Below are positions 25,469 to 33,856 of a stretch of 64,000 nt of DNA, piece by piece. The notes under the pieces are model-generated. The model worked only from the letters and a program-made list of their open reading frames with translations, was not told where the DNA came from and did not search any database. Positions within the stretch are counted from its first letter, which is position 1. The number at the start of each line of letters is the position of its first letter. The translations under genes and the position numbers were made by a program. This DNA comes from Rhizobium rhizogenes NBRC 13257 (GTDB taxonomy: Bacteria; Pseudomonadota; Alphaproteobacteria; Rhizobiales; Rhizobiaceae), in contig NZ_BAYX01000007.1 in the NCBI RefSeq assembly GCF_000696095.1, positions 372,001 to 436,000 of the forward strand, written 5' to 3'.

Positions 25469-27097
25469 ATGACCCGTCTTTCGCGTCGCGCCGCCCTTGC
25501 AGCCGGCAGCGCGCTTACCCTTGTTTCGCTCTGTTCCGCCGCTGGTGCCGCTGACACGACGCCAGCAACCAACACCGCTACGCCGATCAAGCACCTGGTC
25601 GTCATCTTCCAGGAAAACGTCTCCTTCGACCATTATTTCGCGACCTACCCCAAGGCCGCAAACGTCGCCGGCGAGCCGGAATTCAAGGCCGCCGACAACA
25701 CGCCAGCCGACATCAATACGCTCGCCAATGCCGGTCTTATCGACAACAACCCGAACAAGACCAATGCGGCCAATGGCACCGATGCCGCAGCCCCCTTCCG
25801 CCTCGACCGCACCCAGGCGGCCACGCAGTCGCAGAACCACGGCTATACCGCCGAGCAGGCGGCCTACAACAATTTCGCCATGGACCTTTTCCCCGCCAAT
25901 ACCGGCAAGGGCACCAAGGGTGCGGCCGGCGCATTCGGCACCAAAGGCCAGGTCATGGGCTATTATGACGGCAACACCGTCACCGCCATGTGGAACTACG
26001 CCCAACACTACGCGCTAAACGACAATTCCTTCTCCACCAATTTCGGCCCGTCGACCCCCGGTGCGCTGAACCTCATCTCCGGCCAGACCAACGGCGCCAT
26101 CCTGCCGCCCGGCTATACGCTGGAGAAGGACGGCACCTATTCCAAGGGCCGCATCGTGCCCGACGGCAATGGCGGCTGGACCGCCATCAGCGACTTCGAC
26201 CCGACCGGCGACGTTTGTTCCGTCGGCCAGACCGCCCTGATGTACGGCAAGAACATCGGCGACATGCTGAACGCACACAACATCACCTGGGGTTTCTTCG
26301 AAGGTGGCTTCGACCTGACCCAGACCAACACCGACGGCACCACCGGCTGCAAGCGCGCCACCACCTCGCCCGTCACCCAGGTCAACTACGGCGATTACAT
26401 TCCGCATCACCAGCCATTTCAGTACTACGCCTCGACGGCCAACCCGACGCATGCACGTCCGTCCTCGGTCGCAGCGATCGGCACCACCGACGCCGCCAAT
26501 CATCAGTATGACGTGACAGACTTCTATGCCGCGCTGAAGAACGGCAGCATGCCGACCGTCAGCTTCCTGAAGGCGCCCGCCTATCAGGACGGCCATGCCG
26601 GCTATTCCGATCCGCTCGACGAGCAGGAATTTGTGACCCAGGTCGTCAACACCGTCCAGAATTCGCCCGACTGGAAGGACACCGCCATCATCCTTCTCTA
26701 CGACGATTCCGACGGCTGGTATGACCACGCTCATGCGGTCGTCAATCCGTCGAAGCTTAGCGTCAAGGGCTATGACGTGCTCAGCGGCGACAGCTGCTCC
26801 ACCGGCACACCGCTGCCGGGCCTCAACGGCCAGCCGGCCCAGGGCCGCTGCGGCTACGGCACGCGCCAGCCACTGCTGATCATCTCGCCCTACGCCAAGG
26901 TCAATTTCGTCGACCATACGTTAACCGACCAGACCTCCGTCATGCGCTTCATCGAGGATAACTGGATGGGCGGCGCGCGCCTCGGCGGCGGTTCGTTCGA
27001 TGCCATCTCCGGCTCGCTAAACGCCATGTTCGACTGGTCGAAGGGCGATACGCCAAAGCTGATCCTCGACACGAAGACCGGCAACAGCGCGTCCTAA
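25469..27097 (+). CDS. Secreted phosphoesterase (phospholipase C / AcpA-type acid phosphatase family)
   Basis: The 542-residue protein has a signal peptide (MTRLSRRAALAAGSALTLVS, cleavage after AGA about residue 27). It matches the phosphoesterase family that includes phospholipase C and AcpA phosphatases: HLVVIFQENVSFDHYFATYP near the mature N-terminus, NFGPSTPGALNLISGQT holding the presumed nucleophile region, and ILLYDDSDGWYDHAHAVVNP and RQPLLIISPYAKVNFVDH as later metal-site segments. The ATG at 25469 follows GAGAGG by 8 nt; an upstream extension of 49 codons is rejected. It is followed after 23 bp by a di-heme peroxidase gene, probably one operon. Confidence 0.92.
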   Translation: MTRLSRRAALAAGSALTLVSLCSAAGAADTTPATNTATPIKHLVVIFQENVSFDHYFATYPKAANVAGEPEFKAADNTPADINTLANAGLIDNNPNKTNAANGTDAAAPFRLDRTQAATQSQNHGYTAEQAAYNNFAMDLFPANTGKGTKGAAGAFGTKGQVMGYYDGNTVTAMWNYAQHYALNDNSFSTNFGPSTPGALNLISGQTNGAILPPGYTLEKDGTYSKGRIVPDGNGGWTAISDFDPTGDVCSVGQTALMYGKNIGDMLNAHNITWGFFEGGFDLTQTNTDGTTGCKRATTSPVTQVNYGDYIPHHQPFQYYASTANPTHARPSSVAAIGTTDAANHQYDVTDFYAALKNGSMPTVSFLKAPAYQDGHAGYSDPLDEQEFVTQVVNTVQNSPDWKDTAIILLYDDSDGWYDHAHAVVNPSKLSVKGYDVLSGDSCSTGTPLPGLNGQPAQGRCGYGTRQPLLIISPYAKVNFVDHTLTDQTSVMRFIEDNWMGGARLGGGSFDAISGSLNAMFDWSKGDTPKLILDTKTGNSAS

Positions 27098-27120
27098 GCG
27101 AAAGAAGAGGGAGACGGACG

Positions 27121-28506
27121 ATGTCTCTGAAATCCAATCACCGTCTCCTGCCCCTCATCGCACTCGCGGGCGTGTCGCTCGCGGGGGCGACCATCGGCAT
27201 GGCAAACCAGCCTGCCCCCGATGCCTCCCCGGCCACGAATACCTATGAGGATACCGTGCCGCTGAGCGCCGTTGCCCAGCTCGGCAAGAAGCTGTTCTAC
27301 GACCCCTCCCTATCCGGCAGCGGCCAGATGTCCTGTTCCACCTGCCATGATCCAAACAATCACTATGCGCCGGCCAATGGCCTCTCCGTACAGCTTGGCG
27401 GCGTGCATCTCGACCAGCCGGGCATCCGCACCGTGCCGAGCCTCGCCTACAAGATGTCGACCCCTTCCTTCTCGATCGGAGAAGAAAGCGCTGCCGACGA
27501 GGCGGCGGAGGCAGCACCGATGACCGAGGCCTCTGGTGTTGCCCTCGCCAATACGCCGGCGGTCGTTGCCGGGCCACTGACCGCGCAAGCCGTCGTCAAG
27601 GCCGATGCAGCCGCCGCGAACCTGGTGCCGCAAGGCGGCATGTTCTGGGACGGACGTGTCGATTCGCTGGAGGAGCAGGCCTTGCAGCCGATGATTTCGC
27701 CCTTCGAAATGGCCAATGCGGATGCGGCGACTGTCTATGCGAAGCTGAAAAAGGGCTATGGCAAGGATATCGCCGCCCTCTTCGGCAACAACGTCCTCAA
27801 CGATCAGGACATGGCGATCTCCGAAGTCGGCTTCGCGCTCGCCCGCTACCAGATCGAAGAGCCCTCTTTCCATCCTTATACGAGCAAATACGACTATTTT
27901 CTGCGCGGCAAGGCGGCGCTCTCGGATGTCGAGCAGCGTGGGCTGAAACTGTTCGACGACGCTAACAAGGGCAATTGCGCCTCCTGCCATCTCGATAAGA
28001 TGATGGGCGACGGGCAGATGCCGAACTTCACCGATTTCGAGTTCGAAGCCTTGGGCGCGCCGCGCAATCCGGACATCCCGGCCAATGCCGATCCGCATTA
28101 CTACGACATCGGCATCTGCGGCCCGCTGCGCTACGACACCTATTCCGCCCAGCCGCAGAATTGCGGGCTGTTCAAGACGCCGACGCTGCGCAATGTCGCC
28201 AGCCGCCGTGTCTTCTTCCACAATGGCGTCTATCGCTCGCTGGAGGATGTCACTCGGTTTTATGTCAGGCGCGACACCAATCCGGAGGAGATCTATCCGA
28301 AGGATACCAACGGGCATGTACAGAAATTCAATGATTTACCGCAGCAATATCAGGCCAATATCGACATCATCGACGCGCCGATGAACCGCAAACAAGGCGA
28401 TGTAGCGGCTCTGAACGACGCCGAAATTGCCGACGTCGTGGCGTTTCTGAAGACGCTGACGGATGGATATGACCCGGCAAAGGATGGGGTGAAGGCGGCA
28501 AAATGA
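27121..28506 (+). CDS. Di-heme cytochrome c peroxidase (CcpA/MauG family) with an Ala-rich insertion
   Basis: The 461-residue exported protein has a signal sequence (about 1-28) and two heme c motifs, CSTCH (72-76) and CASCH (286-290). The pattern MFWDGRVDSLEEQALQPM and the C-terminal block FKTPTLRNVASRRVFFHNGV are standard for bacterial peroxidases, which reduce H2O2 with electrons from periplasmic cytochromes; relatives (MauG) modify proteins. Between TVPSLAY and FWDGR there is an Ala/Glu-rich insertion of about 50 residues (118-172) that typical family members lack. Co-directional with the upstream phosphoesterase gene. Confidence 0.93.
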   Translation: MSLKSNHRLLPLIALAGVSLAGATIGMANQPAPDASPATNTYEDTVPLSAVAQLGKKLFYDPSLSGSGQMSCSTCHDPNNHYAPANGLSVQLGGVHLDQPGIRTVPSLAYKMSTPSFSIGEESAADEAAEAAPMTEASGVALANTPAVVAGPLTAQAVVKADAAAANLVPQGGMFWDGRVDSLEEQALQPMISPFEMANADAATVYAKLKKGYGKDIAALFGNNVLNDQDMAISEVGFALARYQIEEPSFHPYTSKYDYFLRGKAALSDVEQRGLKLFDDANKGNCASCHLDKMMGDGQMPNFTDFEFEALGAPRNPDIPANADPHYYDIGICGPLRYDTYSAQPQNCGLFKTPTLRNVASRRVFFHNGVYRSLEDVTRFYVRRDTNPEEIYPKDTNGHVQKFNDLPQQYQANIDIIDAPMNRKQGDVAALNDAEIADVVAFLKTLTDGYDPAKDGVKAAK

Positions 28507-28512
28507 TATCAT

Positions 28513-28537
28513 GCCCTCGCCCCATCGGGGCGAGGGC
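28513..28537. terminator. Hairpin between convergent peroxidase and GNAT genes
   Basis: A perfect 11-bp stem (28513-28523 with 28527-28537, loop ATC) lies just after the peroxidase stop and just before the GNAT stop. It probably ends transcription from both sides although T-tracts are poor. It also resembles the short CCCTCGCCCC-type palindromes common between rhizobial genes. Confidence 0.65.
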
Positions 28538-28546
28538 AAATCAGCC

Positions 28547-29137
28547 TCAAGCGGCCTTTGCGATCGGCTGTTGGGCCAGTTTGCGGCCGCTGGCGATGAT
28601 CATGCCGGCGGCGCCGGCAAGCCAGCCTTCCTTAAGCTCGAGCCCCAGGAAACGGTCGCGCTGGAACGGTCCCGGCATGACGAGATGACGGGCCTTTTCG
28701 GCGAAGAAGCCGAAACGCTCGTAGTAAGGCGCATCACCGACGAGCAGGATGGCGCCATGGCCGCGCTTCTTGGCTTCGAGAATGGCGGCGCGCATCAGCG
28801 CCGAGCCGATGCCCTTGCCTTCATGGGCAGCATCGACAGCCAGCGGACCGAGGAGCAGTGCTTCGACCGGACGGGTTTCGCGATCGACGCCGGCTTCGAC
28901 GTTCCACAGACGAACCGTGCCGATGATATGGCCGGTGCGGTCGCGAGCGACCAGCGCTAGGCCTTCGGCCGGAACGCGGCCGCGGCGGATCTTTTCCGAC
29001 GACTTCTTGCGGCGGTCAGTGCCCATGGCCTGATCGAGCAGATTTTCGCGAGCGACGACATCGCCTGCATTTTCCAGGTCGAGCGTGAAGGTGGACGGCG
29101 CAAAGAATGCGCGGACAGAATCAAGAACAGCGGCCAT
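28547..29137 (-). CDS. GNAT-family N-acetyltransferase
   Basis: The 196-residue protein matches the GNAT fold of the YhbS-like group: LGPLAVDAAHEGKGIGSALM contains the acetyl-CoA pyrophosphate loop (EGKGIG), and GDAPYYERFGF is the typical C-terminal element. A strong GGGAGG ribosome binding site precedes the ATG. It acetylates an unknown amine. It lies downstream of the ornithine decarboxylase gene in the same orientation with a 95-bp gap, so polyamine or related amine acetylation is possible but unproven. Confidence 0.9.
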   Translation of the reverse strand: MAAVLDSVRAFFAPSTFTLDLENAGDVVARENLLDQAMGTDRRKKSSEKIRRGRVPAEGLALVARDRTGHIIGTVRLWNVEAGVDRETRPVEALLLGPLAVDAAHEGKGIGSALMRAAILEAKKRGHGAILLVGDAPYYERFGFFAEKARHLVMPGPFQRDRFLGLELKEGWLAGAAGMIIASGRKLAQQPIAKAA

Positions 29138-29232
29138 CTCGGCCTCCCGTGCCCAATACCGTTATCAGCGGCGGTGACAGATTATTGTGAGGGTGCCGCC
29201 CCGGCTGATTACGGGGTCGGCGAAGTCGGACC

Positions 29233-30366
29233 TTAGATGATGTAGGACTTCAGCGGGTCGAACCCGTTAAAGGCTACAGCCGAATAGGTCGTGGTATAGG
29301 CGCCGGTGCCTTCGATCAGGACCTCGTCGCCAATGGTGAGCGTCACCGGCAGCGGATAGAGGTTCTTTTCATACAGCACGTCGGCCGAATCGCAGGTCGG
29401 GCCGGCAATGATGCAGGGTTCCATCTCGTCGCCGTCGCGCTCCGTGCGGATCGGGTAACGGATCGCCTCGTCCATGGTCTCGGCGAGACCGCCGAACTTG
29501 CCGATGTCGAGGAAGACCCAGCGCGCATCGTCATTGTCCGACTTCTTGGAAATCAGGACGACTTCAGCCTTGATCACACCGGCATTGCCGACCATGCCAC
29601 GGCCCGGCTCGATGATTGTGTGCGGGATCTGGTTGCCGAAATGGGCGCGCAGAGACGCAAAGATCGCCTTGCCATAGGCTTCAGCGGACGGAACGTCGCG
29701 CAGATACTTGGTCGGGAAACCGCCGCCCATGTTGACCATCTGCAGGTGGATGCCCTGCTTAGCCAGCGAGACGAAGACACGCTTGGCATCGGCAAGAGCA
29801 GCATCCCAAGCATCGACCTTGGTCATCTGCGAGCCGACGTGGAAAGACACGCCGTAGGATTCCAGGCCCAGCTGATGGGCGTAGACGAGAACGTCGACAG
29901 CCATCTGCGGAACACAGCCGAACTTGCGCGACAGCGGCCATTCAGCGCCTTCGCCATCGGTCAGCACGCGGCAGAACACGCGAGCGCCGGGAGCGGCACG
30001 GGAAATCTTTTCGACTTCCTCATGGCTATCGACGGCGAAGAGGCTGATGCCGAGTGCGTGTGCACGGGCGACATCGCGTTCCTTCTTGATCGTGTTGCCG
30101 AAGGAGATGCGGGCAGCGGTCGCACCGGCATCGAGCGCCATTTCGATTTCAGCGACGGACGCGCAATCGAAGTTGGAGCCGAGGCTTGCGAGCAGGCGCA
30201 GCACTTCCGGAGCTGGGTTGGCCTTGACAGCGTAGTAGATGGCGCTGTCCGGCATGGCGTGACGGAAGGCACGGAAATTGTCGCGGACGACGTCGAGGTC
30301 AACCACCAGGCAGGGACCATCGGGACGACGGGTAGCGAGAAAGTCGCGGATACGTTGCGTGGTCAT
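29233..30366 (-). CDS. Ornithine decarboxylase (alanine racemase fold, PLP-dependent)
   Basis: The 377-residue enzyme is of the eukaryotic-like fold III type. K48 in YYAVKANP is the PLP lysine, YGVSFHVGSQ and VNMGGGFPTKYL bind PLP, IEPGRGMVGNAG binds phosphate, and GPTCDSADVLYEK contains the active-site Cys. Such rhizobial enzymes decarboxylate ornithine (some also lysine or arginine) to putrescine. AAGGGA lies about 8 nt before the ATG. An unusually long leader of about 400 nt precedes it and is likely a regulatory RNA. The symbols speF and odc are both used for this group, so none is assigned. Confidence 0.93.
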   Translation of the reverse strand: MTTQRIRDFLATRRPDGPCLVVDLDVVRDNFRAFRHAMPDSAIYYAVKANPAPEVLRLLASLGSNFDCASVAEIEMALDAGATAARISFGNTIKKERDVARAHALGISLFAVDSHEEVEKISRAAPGARVFCRVLTDGEGAEWPLSRKFGCVPQMAVDVLVYAHQLGLESYGVSFHVGSQMTKVDAWDAALADAKRVFVSLAKQGIHLQMVNMGGGFPTKYLRDVPSAEAYGKAIFASLRAHFGNQIPHTIIEPGRGMVGNAGVIKAEVVLISKKSDNDDARWVFLDIGKFGGLAETMDEAIRYPIRTERDGDEMEPCIIAGPTCDSADVLYEKNLYPLPVTLTIGDEVLIEGTGAYTTTYSAVAFNGFDPLKSYII

Positions 30367-30770
30367 GTCAATTCCCTTTTCAATTCCAAAAGCTCCGGGA
30401 AAGACCCAGAGGACAAAGGGCGACGCTCATTCGCTCAGGTACCAGCCGGTGGAGACCCCGGAACCGTGCAAACGCGCGCTGCGCAGATAATGAACCAGTG
30501 CCACGAAAGCAGCGCTAGTTCGGCTTTGTCTGCCATGGATTGGAGGGAATATCCCAACCGCACTTCCGGCAATGAAGGTGTGCCTCTTCAGTAACCCCGG
30601 CTGATGGAAAGCCGGGAGAGAACAAAAAGGCCCGCACCGTCGTTGCTTCAGATGTCCTCGCATTTTTCGGTTGGCCGAAATAGCGACTGGAGGGGTTAGT
30701 TCCAGGTACCTTACCGATTTTCTCACCACATCGAGGATCGGCGGACACCCACGGGCACGTGCGACTTTGG
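30367..30770 (-). ncRNA. Putative speF-type leader RNA of the ornithine decarboxylase gene
   Basis: About 400 nt without a convincing gene separate a candidate promoter (30781-30808) from the decarboxylase. Alphaproteobacterial ornithine decarboxylase genes are known to have a conserved structured leader of this size (Rfam speF element), so place and length fit. Visible structure: a 7-bp hairpin with CCCGGCT/AGCCGGG arms (30596-30616), a 6-bp hairpin (30665-30680), and GGTACC present twice (about 30439 and 30705), able to pair over about 265 nt. Two overlapping frames here have no codon logic or ribosome binding site. A covariance search would settle the assignment. Confidence 0.6.
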
Positions 30771-30780
30771 GCTGAGGGGG

Positions 30781-30808
30781 AGATAAGAATATTCGCCGTC
30801 ATAATCAA
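30781..30808 (-). promoter_or_regulatory. Candidate promoter of the ornithine decarboxylase leader
   Basis: On the minus strand TTGATT (30808-30803) and TTATCT (30786-30781) are separated by 16 nt. Transcription would begin near 30770 and give a leader of about 400 nt. Confidence 0.4.
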
Positions 30809-30840
30809 GAATTTTTTTCGTTGGCGGCCTAAAAAAATAA

Positions 30841-30867
30841 TTGAACAAATCAGCGCGTTTTGTTCAA
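30841..30867. promoter_or_regulatory. Perfect inverted repeat upstream of LysR gene
   Basis: TTGAACAAA (30841-30849) and TTTGTTCAA (30859-30867) form a perfect 9-bp inverted repeat with a 9-bp spacer, 31 bp before the LysR start. It is a likely autoregulatory LysR site. Confidence 0.65.
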
Positions 30868-30898
30868 CATCTTGCAACAGTTAACGGGAGGCATCGCC

Positions 30899-31792
30899 AT
30901 GGACACTTTGACCCGGATTCGCGCCTTCATCGACGTGGTCGAAGCGGAAGGTTTTTCGGCCGCCGCCCGCAAGACCGGTCGCTCCAAGGCGCTGCTGTCC
31001 AAATATGTCCGGGAACTGGAAGACGATCTCGGCGCACTCCTGCTCAACCGCACCACGCGGCAATTCTCGATGACCGAGGCGGGCCACACCTATTATCGCA
31101 CCGCATCAGACATCTTGAAGGAAATCGACAACCTTGCCGATCTGGTGCGCGAGAACAACCAGCAGCTCAAGGGCCGGCTGCGCGTCTCCGTGCCGCGCAC
31201 TTTCGTCGACGCCGATGTCGGGCAATCGCTGATCGACTTCGCCAAGGAAAATCCCGATCTCTCGCTGGAGATCGCCGCCGACGACCGCTTCGTCGATCTG
31301 ATCGAGGAGGGCTTCGACGTCGCGGTGCGCGTCACCAAGCTTGAGGATTCCGGCATGATCGCCCGCAAGATCTCGGATTTCCGCGTCCATCTCTGCGCCA
31401 CCCGGGAATTTCTCGACCGCTATCCGGCGCTGGAGCATCCGAGCGATCTCGCGCATGTGCCTTTCATCATCGACACCAACACCCGCTCGCAAGGCAATAT
31501 TCGCTTCGTCGATGCCGACAGCACCACCTTCAATGTCGCGATCAGCGGCACGCTTGAAGTCAACAGCCCGCATGCGACGCTGCGTGCTGCGCTCGCCGGC
31601 CTCGGCATTGCCATTGTCCCGGACTTCATCGGCCGCAAGGCGATCGAGAGTGGGCAATTATTGACCCTGTTCAACGACTATCTTCCGACCGACCGCGGCA
31701 TCTACGCCGTCTACCCGCACCGCCGTTATCTCCCGGCCAAGGTCCGTATCTTCGTCGACTACCTCCATAACTGGTTCCGCAAGCACGGCTGA
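30899..31792 (+). CDS. LysR-family transcriptional regulator
   Basis: The 297-residue protein has the LysR winged helix at 1-60 (FIDVVEAEGFSAAARKTGRS, then ALLSKYVRELEDDLGALLLN) and a substrate-binding domain of the type seen in the CrgA/DmlR group (GRLRVSVPRTFVDADVGQSL, AAVRV-like DVAVRVTKLEDSGMIARKIS). ATG 30899 follows GGGAGG by 7 nt. A perfect inverted repeat lies upstream. The gene is divergent from the ornithine decarboxylase leader, which starts about 130 bp away, so a role in polyamine control is possible but unproven. Confidence 0.93.
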   Translation: MDTLTRIRAFIDVVEAEGFSAAARKTGRSKALLSKYVRELEDDLGALLLNRTTRQFSMTEAGHTYYRTASDILKEIDNLADLVRENNQQLKGRLRVSVPRTFVDADVGQSLIDFAKENPDLSLEIAADDRFVDLIEEGFDVAVRVTKLEDSGMIARKISDFRVHLCATREFLDRYPALEHPSDLAHVPFIIDTNTRSQGNIRFVDADSTTFNVAISGTLEVNSPHATLRAALAGLGIAIVPDFIGRKAIESGQLLTLFNDYLPTDRGIYAVYPHRRYLPAKVRIFVDYLHNWFRKHG

Positions 31793-31858
31793 GCCTTCCA
31801 GTTCCGCCGGGCGGTCCCAATTCCGTCTTATTTTCTGACCAGAAGTCGAAGTGAATCA

Positions 31859-32539
31859 ATGCTCACGAAGCACATCGGACGCATGAGAAAATCCACCCCT
31901 GTCAAAGCCACCCTCCTGGCTGGAGGCCTGTTGCTCGCGCCTGTCGCGGCATGGGCGCATCCGCATATCTTCGTCGAGGCTCGCCTGGAAGTGCTGGCCG
32001 GCGCCGACGGCAATGTGCAGGAGCTGCGCAACGTCTGGCGCTTCGACGCGGTCTTCTCTTCCTCGGTGCTGATGGATTTCGACAAGAACACCAATCTGAA
32101 GCTCGACCCGGACGAGCTGAAGGAAGTCGGCAAGACGGTACGCGATTCACTGGCGGACTACGATTATTACACAAACTTGTCTCTCAACGGCAAACCCATC
32201 AAGGTCAACAAGCCCGACATCATCAATGTCGACTATCAGGATGGGCAGCTCCTGATGTTCTTCGCCGTCAAGCCGTCCGAGATGATGCCGCTGAAGGGCA
32301 ACAAGCTCAGCTTCGGCATCTACGACCCGACGCTCTACACCTCGATCGACTTCCCCACGGACAATGAGCTGGTGACGGAAGGTGACGCTTTCAAAGCCTG
32401 CAAGCAGCAGGTCGTGCGCCCCAATCCCGACGAAGTCATCGCCGAGAACAAGACGACCTTGACGGACGCCTTCTTCAACGACCCGACAGGAACGACGATG
32501 TCGAAACTCTTTGCAACGCGGATAGACGTCCAATGCTGA
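31859..32539 (+). CDS. DUF1007 periplasmic protein, partner of nickel/cobalt exporter
   Basis: The 226-residue protein has a signal peptide (LLAGGLLLAPVAAWA, cleavage before HPHIFVEARLE). The mature N-terminus HPH is a plausible metal ligand, and the sequence WRFDAVFSSSVLMDFDKNTN followed by LDPDELKEVG resembles an EF-hand-like acidic loop. DUF1007 proteins are typically encoded next to NicO/RcnA-type nickel-cobalt transporters. Here the stop overlaps the transporter start by 7 bp, so the two are coupled. It may bind or sense metal on the periplasmic side. Confidence 0.88.
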   Translation: MLTKHIGRMRKSTPVKATLLAGGLLLAPVAAWAHPHIFVEARLEVLAGADGNVQELRNVWRFDAVFSSSVLMDFDKNTNLKLDPDELKEVGKTVRDSLADYDYYTNLSLNGKPIKVNKPDIINVDYQDGQLLMFFAVKPSEMMPLKGNKLSFGIYDPTLYTSIDFPTDNELVTEGDAFKACKQQVVRPNPDEVIAENKTTLTDAFFNDPTGTTMSKLFATRIDVQC

Positions 32540-33636
32540 TATCGCGGATATGGAGGCGGGTTCCGGCTGTAGCGCTCGCCTTTCTGGCGGCGGCTAGCCT
32601 CGCCCATGCCACCGGTTCCCCGCTCGGCATCGGCACGGCGGAGCCGAGCTTCCAGCCGATGGGCGGGCCGCTGGCGCCAATCTTCCTTTATGTGAACTAC
32701 GAGCAGCAGGCCTTCTACCGGGCGCTCACCAAGTCGATAGAAGCCATGCGCGAGGATCCCTGGCAGCTCTGGACGCTGATCGGCCTCTCCTTCGCCTACG
32801 GCATCTTTCACGCCGCCGGTCCCGGCCATGGTAAGGCGGTCATCTCCTCCTACATGGTCGCCAACGAGATCGAGCTGAAGCGCGGCATCGTCATCTCGTT
32901 CATCTCGGCCCTCATCCAGGGCCTGGTTGCCGTCCTCGTCGTCGCAGCAGCCTATTTCGTCCTGCGTGGCTCGGGCATCACCATGACGATGGCCACCAAC
33001 GCCATGGAGATCACCAGCTTCGTCATGGTGATCCTGTTCGGTGGCTGGCTGCTGTTCCGCAAGCTGCGCTCGATGTATCAGAACCGCCCACAGCGCCAGG
33101 AAGTACAGCTCGCGACATCGGCAGGTCCGATCAGCATGTCGCTCTTCGCGGACGAACCGGGACCAGCCAAAAAGCTCTCCCGTCTCAGCGCCACGCCGCA
33201 AACGGCCAGCCAGTATCAGTGCTACGATCCGGCGCACAATCTGGACAACGGTATGGTCTGTGAAACCTGCGGCCATTCGCACCTGCCCGATCCGAAAATG
33301 CTGTCGAACGAGAAATTCAGCGTCCGCGAGGCCTGGTCGGCAATCATCACCGTCGGCCTTCGCCCGTGCTCCGGCGCACTGCTGGTCATGACCTTCTCGA
33401 TGCTGAATGGGCTTTATCTCGGCGGTCTTTTGTCGGTCCTGGCCATGTCGATCGGAACGGCACTGACCGTCTCATTGCTTGCCATCATCGCCGTCTTCGC
33501 CAAGGGCGCCGCCGTGCATTTCACCGGTCGCGGCTCGAAGCTCTCGGCATGGGTCGGCAATGGCATAGAGATTTGCGGTGCGCTGCTGGTGATCTGCACC
33601 GGCGTCGTGCTGCTCGGCGCCTCGCTGCAGACCTGA
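32533..33636 (+). CDS. NicO/RcnA-family nickel-cobalt exporter with Cys/His loop
   Basis: The 367-residue membrane protein has a signal-like first helix and about six further TM helices. Family signatures are FHAAGPGHGKAVISSYMVAN (92-111) and VGLRPCSGALLVM. Between TM segments a hydrophilic loop (about 178-265) contains C230, H235, C243, C246, H248 and H250 in QCYDPAHN and CETCGHSHLPD, a probable metal-binding site. The family exports Ni2+ or Co2+. It overlaps the DUF1007 gene by 7 bp. A short membrane-protein gene converges on its end. Confidence 0.92.
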   Translation: MLISRIWRRVPAVALAFLAAASLAHATGSPLGIGTAEPSFQPMGGPLAPIFLYVNYEQQAFYRALTKSIEAMREDPWQLWTLIGLSFAYGIFHAAGPGHGKAVISSYMVANEIELKRGIVISFISALIQGLVAVLVVAAAYFVLRGSGITMTMATNAMEITSFVMVILFGGWLLFRKLRSMYQNRPQRQEVQLATSAGPISMSLFADEPGPAKKLSRLSATPQTASQYQCYDPAHNLDNGMVCETCGHSHLPDPKMLSNEKFSVREAWSAIITVGLRPCSGALLVMTFSMLNGLYLGGLLSVLAMSIGTALTVSLLAIIAVFAKGAAVHFTGRGSKLSAWVGNGIEICGALLVICTGVVLLGASLQT

Positions 33637-33640
33637 TCGA

Positions 33641-33856
33641 TTACAGGTCCCTGCGCCGCTGGTAACGCGCTCTCAGCCAGAAGACCAGGAAGAAGGCGAG
33701 AATGACGAGGACACCGAAGCCGGTGCCAAGCCAGGGCGAGACATCGCCGAGCCGAACGATGACATCCGGCATGAAATACAGAAGCGCCATGGCGGCCAAC
33801 AGGATGATGGCGGCGGCGATGGCCGTCGAGCGGGTTTCGCTGTTCTTATCCGTCAA
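33641..33856 (-). CDS. Small membrane protein of unknown function
   Basis: A 71-residue protein with two hydrophobic segments (STAIAAAIILLAAMALLYFM and GTGFGVLVILAFFLVFWLRA) and a basic tail RYQRRRDL. TTG at 33856 is preferred as start because GAGGGA lies 9 nt upstream and the product begins (M)TDKNSETRST; the ATG codons at 33883 and 33877 lack a ribosome binding site. It is convergent with the NicO gene, 4 bp away. Family not recognised. Confidence 0.6.
   Translation of the reverse strand: MTDKNSETRSTAIAAAIILLAAMALLYFMPDVIVRLGDVSPWLGTGFGVLVILAFFLVFWLRARYQRRRDL

Noticed and set aside
30427..30877. Two overlapping minus-strand frames of 100 and 120 codons upstream of ornithine decarboxylase
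   Set aside because: They lack ribosome binding sites and family features and lie within the likely leader RNA; they overlap each other in different frames.
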